From: Certhia americana
Taxonomy: Eukaryota; Chordata; Aves; Passeriformes; Certhiidae
Reading direction: 5' to 3'
Length of the DNA stretch: 64,000 nucleotides
NCBI GenBank assembly: GCA_018697195.1
Contig: CM031857.1
Coordinates: 52,969,471-53,033,470 of the forward strand
Shown here in pieces: positions 53,419 through 64,000 of the stretch; within the stretch, counting starts at the first letter, position 1; each line of letters starts with the position of its first letter. Position numbers and translations under genes: made by a program. The notes below the pieces were generated by a model. The model saw nothing but the letters and a program-made list of their open reading frames with translations, was not told the origin of the DNA and made no database searches.

Positions 53419-56400
53419 GTAAGGAAAAAGAAGTGCAGATGGAGCAAACCTGCCTGAGTATTTTATTCCCCATCACTTTTGGCTAGAGCAATCAACAACA
53501 AGGGTCATTTTGGAATTATTTACAGCAGGTCACTTTGAGGAGATTTCATTTTGGGAATGTCCCTAAGATCAGTCAAATCAACATGAGTCAGTGGATAAAG
53601 GTAGGTGATTCAGGGGGATAATCTAGCATGTCTAAGAGAGACATCAAGGGAAGCTGTAAGTGGAGGTGTGAACACTGCCACCCACACATACCTACCATGT
53701 GAACAGAATTATTTTCACATTACTTAATATTTCCACCCACCACCTAAAATCCAGGTGCTTAAATAGAGTAAGATTCTCCTAACCTTCACCTTGTAAAAAT
53801 CCTAGCAATTGCTTTACTCACACAAGAGCCAATTGTTGTCAGACAGATCCAGACCTCTCTGCAGTAGTGTGCTTCCCTGCCGGGACAGGTTTCCATGGGC
53901 TCAAGGCCCCTCAGAGCAACCGAGTGTACTGCGTGAGGTAATAACTTGGAAAGGGTGTAACATCCTCTGGCTTCCATGTTTGGATTTTTTTGCTGGCAGG
54001 CTCTTCTCTTTCTGCTCAGGCTTCTACCTGGAGAAATTTGAGCTACACAGGACCAAGAGATTCCTTGAGTATCTTAGACTTGTCCTCTCTAGTGCTGCTT
54101 GGAAGGAGTTCTGCAAGGCTGGTGCAAAATGCAGTACAAATTAGTTGGAGCCAGGCATTCTGTGGATATCCAACAAAGGGAAAGCACAGAATAGAGTGGT
54201 AGAGAAGGCAAAATATATACAGGATGCAGAGAAGTTGCTTGGGCACATAAACATGAGCTCTTTGCAGATATCTAAAGAGTTTGTGGAATAATTGAGGCAA
54301 TTCCCTTGAAAACAAGGAATTCAGATTTATACTTACCCATACCTGCACAAGAAAAACAAACCCATTTCCTAGTAGTCCTGATGCTGGTTTCCTATTTTAT
54401 ATTCTCAGAGTCTCCAGCAGGAACATGTTGTCTCTGATTTATGAGTTGTACATTTTTTATTGGTCATGGTCTTTCAGAATAATTCACAGATAAAGCAATT
54501 TTTGGGGCATCCAAAAGAGCACTGCTTAAAAAAAAATTTTCATGACCTGCATTGATTTAGTACTTGGCATAAATCCTACCTAACCCTAAACTCAGCAATA
54601 AATAACTTACAAGAAGAGCTTTCTTATTGTGGCACTGCTTCCTTCCCTAGTGAACAAATAAAGAGTCTGACTCCGCATTCCACACCTGGGCAAATTTTCT
54701 GTTGATGTTAGTGTGACTTTTTCCCTCAGGAACCTAAAGTCTGGTCTGCAGTTGTCATATTGGTGACACAATGGATTGAAGATGCTCCACTCTGTGTAAA
54801 GCTGAGGTTTTCATCTGGCTCTTACAACCTAGTGACACTGGTCATCACTTCATATCATACAATACAGAACAATTCTGTGTTTATCTGCAGGAGAAACAGT
54901 GCCCAGTTTGTGAGATAAAATAATTTACTTGTTGTTTTAGGAAGGAGGGAAAAATGCTCTTGAAATGAACTTTAAGAATTGAGCATCATGGAGTCTTTCT
55001 TACTTGCTTTTGGGCATTACCAACACATGCTCTCAAAAGAATAGACGGAAATACGCATTAAATAAAGTCATGAAATGCTGCTTGCTGTGCTTGACATGTT
55101 AACACCTTCACATATTTCACACCATCAATAACTGCTGAAAAGTGCAGTAACAAACAGGAAAATAAGTGTGTAAATGAAGTCTTCAATGTCTAGAGCAGAT
55201 TCCTTTCTGGGAAGTGTTGCAAAGCTCTCTTCTGCTCAAAAAAATTGCTAGCAACAAATAATTTTTACTAGCACTGTAGAGCTAATAGAGCTGTAGGAGA
55301 GAACTCTGGATTCTTTTCTGATTCATGCTTCACAATGGAATTGTTAAGTTCCAGTTGCAGGATTTTTTTTTTTTCCTGGTGATGATGTATGAGCCAGAAA
55401 AGAGCAGAGGCCGAATAGCTGCAGAGCCGGCACTTATGTGATTTCCTGGTAGAAACTGAACAAATCAGACCAGAATCCACGAATATGGACCTTCACACTC
55501 TCTTTTTTACCACCTCATTTTTTCCTGGTTTATGCATGAAATTTGGATACTTAAATGAAATATGAATTACAGAAGGCTTTGCTGAGCCCAAATCCCACAA
55601 CATGACATGCCTGGGCAGAGTGCTACATGTGCAGGGAGGGAGGCAGAAGAACTCCATGTGGTTTAGCTGTCTACCCATGTGCTGTGCATTAGGAGATGCT
55701 TATTGAGGGCTTATTGAATTCTACTTATTGAATTCTGCTTGAATTCTTTTGTACAGCTCTTTAATATCTTGAAATCCTATCGTCAATCCAGCTTTTCGAT
55801 ATCCTTTCTCAAAGTAAATGAGGTTTTTGATATCTTTACCACTGCAGGCAGATCCTTATCAGAAGCAGCATACAGTGATATATTGGCTCTTTGGGAGTGC
55901 CGGAGCTGACACTATCAGGTGCTTTTATGCCATGCTATATGAAAGAGCCTAGTACAGGGTACATGGAAAGCTGTTTTCATCCAGAATCAATTACAGCACG
56001 AAAAGATCTAGAACAATAAACTATTGTCTTGGGTACCTCTGCCCTGGCCATCAAAATGTATGCAGCAGTAATGAGGGTGCACTGTCATTTTAGTTTTTTA
56101 ATTTCCTTTCAATAATTCTTGGTCCCTGTGGCATTGGTGTAGGCTTCCTTATCCTAACTTCCACATTTTCTGTTATGCAGAAATCTGCCAAATGATAAAC
56201 TTTAAAATGGATGGAAGAAGAGAAACTAAAGAGGAAGTGAAAGGCAAAAGGGTTTTTCGGAGAAGTATCTTTATGCAACCGAGAATGAAATCAAAGCCTC
56301 ACTGCAGCCAGGCTGAACAAAAAGGTTCATACAGGAGGCTTTCTGGCCCAATATAAAGCAGCTAAAACAATATTGCTCTGAATTCTGGGAAAAGGTAGCA

Positions 56401-57723
56401 AGCTCAATTTATTTTGAAGTGTCAAGTAATTCAGCCATTCTCTATTTCAGGCCTAAAGAAAATCCCACAAGATACTCAGTTTATATCCCTGTATCCAGCT
56501 CTACCTTCTTTTCTCTTTTCCTGTTGGCTGTCAGTGAACACACTGGATGATATGAAAATGAGATAGCAGGATGTCTTTTGAAAGTAGATATAGAGGAAAA
56601 TTGATGCAGCAGACATAGAATTAGATCTATGCCTCACCATGCTGTGGAAATCATATATGTAAAAAAGGATAAATATTGCACTGGCCCAGAACAGATCTGA
56701 CCAAGCACCTGGAATTGGAGGACACAACACAAAACCTGTGTGAATAAGATATCAAATTACGTAAGTGCTGAAGTCTCTTTATTGCAGTTACTTCAATATT
56801 TTTTGAGAGTGTTGGTGAAAGGGGAGAGAAGAGCCAGCAAGCACTCAGAGGTGGGAATAGGGGAACATGTCTTGAAGCAATCTGGGTAAACCAGTATAAA
56901 GATATGCAGAAGGACAAAGGAGCAGGCAAAGAGCTTAGCAGTGGGTCAGCATAAATATAAATTTTCTGTGGGGTAAAGGAAAGGGAAATTTAAGGGATAA
57001 TTTAGATTTAGAAACATGACTCAAATTGCTGTTTTTGAGCCCTTTTCCAGCCCCAGGATTTGGAATATGCCCCTCACCTTCACATGCAGCAGCCTATGCT
57101 TGTACAGACAGGTATGTCTCACTGGGCTATGTACACCCTACCTTCTGCCAGTAGAAGGAAGACAAAATCTCTCTGTGACTAGCACATCTCTGCCCCTGAG
57201 AGGAGGGGATTTCACTGCATCACGTGCTTAGTGACTGGTCCTTGAAAACCCATGGGTGATGCATTGACTCCTACCCTGCAGTACATCAAACAAACGTCAG
57301 CAATGTACCATGAAGTGTCCCAGGAACCTTGGTCCAGATGCAAACACTTTGCCTATTTGTTGGCTCATATATCACTGCATGCAGCGATGGGACATAGCCT
57401 CAGAGTGAAATTCTGACAGAGCAGGAGCACTCACAGCAGAAAAGAAGTCTGCTGGATCCCACTTCATATCCAGAGAGATGAAAAGGTTGTTGTTTCTGGC
57501 AAAGACTCTGTTTTGAACCTCAGGACTGTGAAAACACTAACAGATTTATGAATTCATCTTCAATGCATGCAGCCACCAGCCTTTAGCCAGCACACGTGAG
57601 GAATGCATATCCTATAGAAGCATTGAGAATGCCAGGGATGTTGCTGGGATGAGAACAACTAAACTCATTCCCCACTCTTTGTGCCCATGTTACATACAGG
57701 AATAAAAACATGAAGCTGGCTGA
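53419..57723. other. Non-coding stretch downstream of the pseudogene
   Basis: No gene recognised. The last exon of GUCY1B2 (a VKGKGRM..YF-like piece) would be expected downstream but was not found with confidence. T runs occur near 55363-55374. Confidence 0.5.
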
Positions 57724-58000
57724 ATATGGTCAGATCAGAGGTTTGTCTAGGTCAGCAATCTAGCAGGAGGCAGTAGACAATCCTTAGGGAAGATCTTTAA
57801 GAAAGGAAAATGCAGAAACTCAGGCTCTGGTTGGCATCCTGTCCTGGCTTCCAGCAATCAGCAACTTAAAGGCTTCCTAGGCCTGGCGTTGTGTCCAGAC
57901 CACCAAGTTTAACAGCCACCATGGACTTACCCTCTCTGAATCTGTCTAATCCCATTTTAGATCCATTGCTCCATAAGCTCTGTGATAGCTGCACACACAA
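57724..58000 (-). mobile_element. Ancient CR1/L3-like LINE 3' region
   Basis: Reads 'ggtcagatcagaggtttgtc', then 'ggcttccagcaatcagcaac', 'aggcttcctaggcctggcgt', and 'tgaatctgtctaatcccatt'. These blocks follow, in the same order, a widespread old amniote LINE 3' UTR that I remember from turtle, crocodile and bird genomes, where it lies in reverse-complement orientation. The copy is strongly diverged. The subfamily name is uncertain. Confidence 0.6.
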
Positions 58001-59662
58001 ACCCAACTTGGCAACTACCCACATGCCTTTGTGTGGATATGAGGATCCAAGTAAGCCTGTACTCATTAAAGGAAAAGAAAATGTAAGAAAACTTGGCTTT
58101 TAAAAGCCTTTCTTCCCTCCTGCTTTTGAGTTCCCATTTTCCTGGCTCCTCAGAGCACTGTGTATTGTCACCCCTTCTTTCTTCCTCCTCTAAGCCCTTC
58201 AGGAGGCAGATGTTGTAAGAAGCCTGGGCAGAGAAGTGGTGACAGTTATGGAGCACTCTGATGATGAGCAGCTGCTTACCACAAGCAGCACTGCCAGCAG
58301 GGACCTCATCAGAGGCATGTTTAAAAGTGGTCCTGATACTTTATTTCGCACAAGGGGAGGTGGGATGAGGATGATCCAGATGAGCCTAGTAGAGACAGGT
58401 CATACCTTACCTGGATGCTATAGTAAATAGTTCCCTAAGGGCCAAGTTTTTTTTTCTACAGCATTTATGTGCCGCACTCCTCCTTATTAACCTGGGAGAG
58501 AAGGAACTAAGCCCCTTTACAATCTGTCCCTTTGGCTTTCCTACTGGAGTCCCCATATCCTTAATGAGTTACCTCATCTTGAGAGCCTGGAGCTGTAAAC
58601 TGTGGCTTTGTTTGCTGACTTGAGTTTGTACCTGGACCCTGTCTGTTTCCAGGGCAGACATTCCTGATTGTTGATGCCAGTGGAAAGCTTTGCTCAAGGC
58701 TGGTAAGCTTGCAGAGCAGCAGTGGGATTTGGCAGATGTATTTATGTTAGTGCTAAACCCAACTATAAAGGGCACCAATACTAATTCCCCACCACAGCAA
58801 GCCATGCTAAACACCAGATTTCCAATTTTGTACCATGTGGAACCCACAAATGAAACAGTTTTATAATCTGATTTGTCCTTATTCATGCTGAACACTGAAT
58901 AAAACCATACTTCATTAAACATAGCACTAATCTGGTCTGGTCACTGCAGAGTTCACACCTTTATGGGTTGATGATAGGTGACCATGAGGGACACTTACAT
59001 TGCAAAGAACAAGGTGTCACCCATCTCTCTGTTTTAGCCGTTTGCCTCACAGCAGCCTCACATCAAAGTCACCTTCATCACTGAGTTTTCAAGGGTGTTT
59101 TTGAAGAATTTGGAGTCTCATGGAGACATTGTAAAGTTGGTACTGCTACATGGGGAATTGAAGGTAGAAGAATCAGACAGTTCAAAGGAAAAAAAATTTG
59201 CTCTAAGAATGTGGACACCTTATGCTTCTACAATATTGCTTCCTCAGCTCTGGTCTGCGGGCCAGGCCGGTTACAGTTTCTGGGGGAGGGGTTTTGGGGG
59301 AAAAACATTCCTAAAGGGAATACAACAGTGGTGGTGACAAAACAGAAGGGAATCATTCCCAGGGTTTTGCACTCCACTTCTTTGATCTTATATGGCCCTT
59401 CAAGCCACCTCACATGCATTTGCTGTGTCTGTTTATGGTCCACTCCACCTGTCTTCCTCCATCTCCCATTAGGAAGTTTCTAGTACAGTTTTGCTCTGAG
59501 ATTTTTGGGTTTGCTGCTTTTGCTATGTGACCTGTAGTATTGGTGATAAGGCAGGCAACAAAAGAAATCAAAAGCAAAGTAGCAGCTCTGTCAGACACAG
59601 CTGAATGCAATGCACCAGCCCTGCCATGGAGAATGAGTGAATCCCACAGGACAGCACATACA
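58001..59662. other. Non-coding stretch, no gene recognised
   Basis: No exon, RNA gene or repeat family could be supported. The 117-codon minus-strand frame at 58569-58922 resembles nothing I know. Confidence 0.5.
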
Positions 59663-60187
59663 CAGAATCATCATAGAGTTAAAGAATGGTATGGATTGGA
59701 AGGAATCTTAGAAGAGCATTTAGTTCCAACTCCCCTGCCATGGGCAGGGACACCTCCCACTAGACCAGGTTGCCCAGAGCCCCATCCAGCCTGGCCTTGA
59801 GCACTTGCAGGGATGAGGCATCCTCAGATTCTCTGGGAAACCTGTGACAGCACTTTACCATCCTCACAGTAAAGAAATTCTTATTCTGTTTAATCGAAAC
59901 CTGACTCCTTTCAGTTTAAAGCCATTTCCCCTTTTCCTATCGCTATATATCCTTGTAAAAAATCATCCTCCGGCTTCCTTGTAAGCCCTCTTCAGGTACT
60001 GGAAGGATTCCAGAAAGTCCTCTTTTCTCCAGGCTAAACACCCCCAACTCTTTCAGCCTGTCCTCATAGGAGACGTGTTCCAGCCCTCTGATCATCTTCG
60101 TGGCCCTTCTCTGGACTTGCTCCAGCAGGTCCATGTCCTTCTTTTGTTGGCAGTCCCAGAGCTGGATGCAGCACTCAAGAAAGTGTT
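59663..60187 (-). mobile_element. CR1 LINE, 5'-truncated
   Basis: An avian CR1 in reverse orientation. Its 3' end is at 59663 (agaatcatcatagag, the remnant of the terminal octamer repeats). It is followed by 'ctgccatgggcagggacacc' and 'gccccatccagcctggcctt'. Read on the minus strand, 59955-60175 encodes the end of the ORF2 reverse-transcriptase protein: [50 protein letters not shown]. The frame breaks soon after. It is truncated at its 5' side near 60187, as usual for CR1, and is much better preserved than the copy at 4768. Confidence 0.93.
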
Positions 60188-63100
60188 CCTCAGCCTTACC
60201 AGAGTTTTCTCCTGAGGTGTCTGACAAGCTAGATCTGTTTACACTGAGGACTGCTGGAGATTTTCCTGGCACTTTTTTAACACCTCTTTTTGTTCTCACT
60301 TTTTATCTGCCAGCAACTAAAGCCAGTTGGCCTTAATGGAGAAAGAAAAAAAAGGAACAATGAAGAGTGGCTTTCCAATTAGCAATGGCAACAGACATTC
60401 TAGGATTAATGTTTTGTCATAATACATGGAAAATAAGGAACAATAAATTGAAGAAACCCTGATATTAGGCACTCCAATGAAGAAGAAAAAAAAAAGATAA
60501 TGAGTAATGAAAAAAATAAAAAAAAGATTATGAGTTTTCAGTCCAGGCTTTAGGAATGCCAATACTGTGGAAAAAAGGTAAACAGAAGTGTTCAGTGCTT
60601 TTGCTCTCGAATCCCCAAATGAAAAAAAGATGATGTTTTATTACTTATATTTTTAAAATCAAATACAGTCTACAGTCTTTCTTTTTGGCTGCTAATATAA
60701 AGTTCAAGATGAGATATAATGTCATGACAGAGTGACTGCCCTTTAAAAGAAGAAAGAGCCCCCAAATTTCAGTTTGCTAATATGACATTCATGAGAGACT
60801 ATTTTAATAAAAAACATACAGCATGAGGGCAGGTGTCTTCAAGCTGGATCTGGAGCCATAATTTAAGTCCTTTGTGTGATACAGAAAGTTCAGAGTAACA
60901 CTGACTATGGACTTTGGCTCACTATCCTTGACTTCATTTGTAGGTGAAGCAGAGCACAAAGTTAAGCATGATGAGCCAGAGGTCCAGTAGTAGGTGACCC
61001 GTGTAATACCTTGGCTAAGAAACTGAGATTGTGTCGTCCTGTAAAGTCTGGAACAAGAAGCACCTAGTTTTACTTACAGTTAAAGCAGAGATTTTCTACC
61101 TGAATTCTTTGAGATCAGAAATGCTTCTTATTAGAGGACTTAAATTCACTGTAAAAAGCAATGTGTCTTCCCTTTAGAAAAACTTGGAGTAATCTGCAAA
61201 AAGAGTCTGAAAGTTCTGAAAAAAAGTTGGAAGTCATGAATCTACAGAATTGCATAAAGCCATGATTACTAGCCCTAACACCTGCAGCTCATGGTGGTGG
61301 GTTCTGTCACTCCTTGATGTCTGCACTGAACCATGTAAATATTTTCCCAATGACTTCTTCTTTTTCTGCTGCAGGCATTCCCAAGGTCAGACTCTATAAA
61401 CAGTTCATGGTAGCTTGGTTGATCTTTGAAGCAATTTAGATCCTTCATTGAGTTCCAGATAGTTGATAGAAGGAAAGTCCTGATGCCATCTCATCTCTTC
61501 ACACTTCTGGGGGATGCAGAGATGAGTTTAGAGAGGAATGGAGTAATTCTGGTGAGGCTTATGGCTGGAGAAACAAGGGACCTGTCAATAGCATTATAGT
61601 GGATCAGAGAAATTCCCATTCTATGGACGAGCTCAATGGGAACAGGCACAGAAGGGACCAGGAGTGGTTGGATGGCCACAGCCATACCGTGAATAAGCCA
61701 CCAGCAACAGGAAGGAAGAAATGGACTCTCAGGAGGGAAATGTTCACCTCTAGCAGCCCAAGTTTCTAGCTCTTTGTTAACTTTTATGCCTGGTTGTGCC
61801 ATTTCATGTAGGTGTTAAATGAAGCAGAAGCATTTGTGTCATCTGGAATCTGGTGTTAAGACCTCTGAAGGATATTCCAAAGAAGTTCTGCAAGATCTTC
61901 CACTTGATATGAAAAAAGGAGCTTGGCCTATTCTTGGAGGACTGTTGTCTGTGTCTCAATGACACAAGGGGAGAAGATGAGGATGTCATGGTCACTAAAT
62001 CATTCAATTATTCCTTAAGGGGAGATCTTTCACCCCAAGAGTTGAAGAGGAATGTCAGTTGTGAATCTTAGGAGTATTTTGCCTTCTTGGATACTCCATT
62101 TCTATTTCCTGTTCACTGTTCTACCAAAGGCTGCCACTATAAACAGAATAGATCAATAATCATTTGGATTATTTATGCTAATTATAAGAGTTGGTGGCTA
62201 AACTGCATTTCCTTGCAATGTTGAATCACCTGTGATCATGAGCATGAAGCCTCTCCCACAGGACACCCAAGTACCTTCTCCAGTTCTCAAAGACAGCATG
62301 TCAGAGGGCTAAGAAGCAGAGCAAAGGCTGCAGCCCCAAACTGTAGGAGGACTCACCTGGGAGCAGGGGGCCTGCTGACAAGGCACTCATCTGCTGTTTT
62401 GTGACCACCAGGTGATGAGCCAGCTGCCAACAGAGGAGGCCAGTTGGCTGTCCTTTGAAAGAGGGACCAGAGAGTACAGGGGCCTGAGGGGGAAGCCAGA
62501 TGTGCTGCTCAGTCCATGAGAGATGTATGAGTCCATGAGATGTGTATGCACCCAGTGCATGTACTTTTGGCATTTCTGTGATACAAACCAAGTGGAGGCA
62601 AGGTACTATAAACCTTCTGAGCAGGTTTAAAGGAGTTGCTTAAGTCCTTTGAAATGTTCTTTCATCAGGAGAGGTGAATGACCTCCTTCCAGCTATCTCC
62701 CTCCTCCATTTTATGGACTATATTTGATCTCAGAAACACCGGTAATGTGTGTACCTAAATGAAGGCCAGCTGAGAATGAGCTGAAGGAAGTGAGTTCTAA
62801 ATGCCAACAGCAAACACCCATCTTCTTTTGCCTGACATAAAGAATGACCAAAACCCATAAATTAGTCAGGACAGCTTTGACCAAGATGCTGGGGAGAACA
62901 TGGTGATGGTGGGAAAATTCATCTTGGGATGATCCCTGCGCAGAACAGCACATGAGAAGGAGGGAGTATTTGAAACACTTTGCTCTGTACTAGGTAGACA
63001 GGGAAAGTTCCAAAAGCAACCCCTCTTTGCAAAAGGACCCCGAATCCCCTAGAGAAACCAGCTTCAGCAAATGGAAATATTTTGTAGCAGAAATGCCAGT

Positions 63101-64000
63101 GCAGAGAATAAATAATGCTGGTGGCCACCCACTGTTAGCTTTTGGAAAATCAAAGGTTTGCCCAGCTCCTCATCTCAGAACTCATTCCTTTTGTCAGTAT
63201 TGCCACAGGTCAAACACAATGCAGGACAAGCACAAAATGGGAATTTAGTGAGCCTTTTAATATACAGAGGGATGGCACATTTGTTACCTAGAACCACTGG
63301 CTGCTAACTGTGTCATTACTTGGACTGCTTGTTCTGCCAAGTCCACACAGGTCATCAGTAGAAATGCAAACACATTTCCCTTTTTTACAGGCTTTCTTAT
63401 ATTTTGCTTCTAAGGAAAATACATTTTTCTGTCATTTTGTACCCGGAAGTTTTCCTCATACATCATCATGCAGACAAATAAACAACCTCACAATCCAGTC
63501 AGGGAGGTTAGCAGGCCTGATACTGTGCTATGTCAAACTGAGCCAGTCTTTTACATATGTTATATATTCACCTTTTCTCTGGCATCTGCATTGCACTTGG
63601 GAAAATACTCGCACGCAAAGGGATGGGCTCTGGGGAATGGAGAAACATTATCTAGCACGGGAATACTCAATTAATTTTCAGCAAGCGGCTTTTATAATAC
63701 ATAACATACACTTAACATAATACGCTTTGGTCTTGTGCCAGAGATTCTAAATGATTAGGCTGTATCAATTTACTCTTGAAACACTGATTAAAATCTCAAA
63801 ACTTTCATAGCAAATGATGCATGAACCAGAATCTGAAATGTGATGATTGAAATATTGCAATGTCACAGATTCATCACACAGCCTTTCCAAATCCACTCTC
63901 AGTTTCAGCTGGCCCCTTAAATGTTCTACTCACACATCCTAGGGATCAGCTATTTTCTCCTGTTCTGTCTCCCCTTCCCCGACCCTCTGCCTCTTGGAAA
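60188..64000. other. Non-coding stretch, no gene recognised
   Basis: Only short chance frames. A-rich patches lie near 60483-60530. The longest frame, 63310-63720 (+, 136 codons), has no domain I recognise and no consistent splice context. Confidence 0.5.

Noticed and set aside
58030..58103. LIKGKENVR near 58060, considered as the last GUCY1B2 exon (VKGKGRM)
   Set aside because: Only three or four residues match, and it lies 4.6 kb from the previous exon next to an old repeat.

Overview
The window looks like bird nuclear DNA. It has AT-rich intron and intergenic sequence, GT-AG spliced exons, only one clear CpG-rich patch, and two copies of the CR1 LINE with the avian-type 3' end (4768-4893 and 59663-60187). 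I see no prokaryotic operons, CRISPR array, tRNA or rRNA. Most of the open frames of 60-130 codons are chance frames in non-coding DNA.

Layout: 1-24.6 kb is non-coding as far as I can read, with scattered repeats. A CpG-rich patch (24.65-24.93 kb) precedes the one intact protein gene, the homologue of human C13orf42. It has three coding exons on the + strand (25215-25628, 28332-28479, 29298-29539) and encodes a predicted 267-residue protein of unknown function.

From 38.4 to 53.4 kb the + strand carries at least nine collinear, decayed exons of GUCY1B2, the beta-2 subunit of soluble guanylate cyclase. They run from the haem-nitric-oxide-binding (HNOB) domain through the linker and coiled coil to the catalytic domain. 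In-frame stops, frameshifts and a lost splice donor mark it as a unitary pseudogene. No single long open frame reveals it. It appears only when exon-sized pieces are read in order and in shifting frames.

In the middle of the pseudogene lies a 746-N assembly gap (45504-46249). The 3.6 kb on its left (about 41926-45503) and right (46250-49889) are the same sequence, differing mainly by many one-base indels. This looks like two overlapping contig ends, or raw-read extensions, that were never merged. The apparent duplication, including three repeated GUCY1B2 exons and a repeated CTCTC-type array, is therefore probably false. After 53.4 kb the window is non-coding again, with an ancient CR1/L3-like repeat and a 5'-truncated CR1.

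C13orf42 followed by GUCY1B2 on the same strand agrees with the human 13q14.3 order as I remember it. I found no convincing new molecular system. The main results are the hidden cyclase pseudogene, the assembly artefact inside it, and a possible dual-frame C-terminus of C13orf42.
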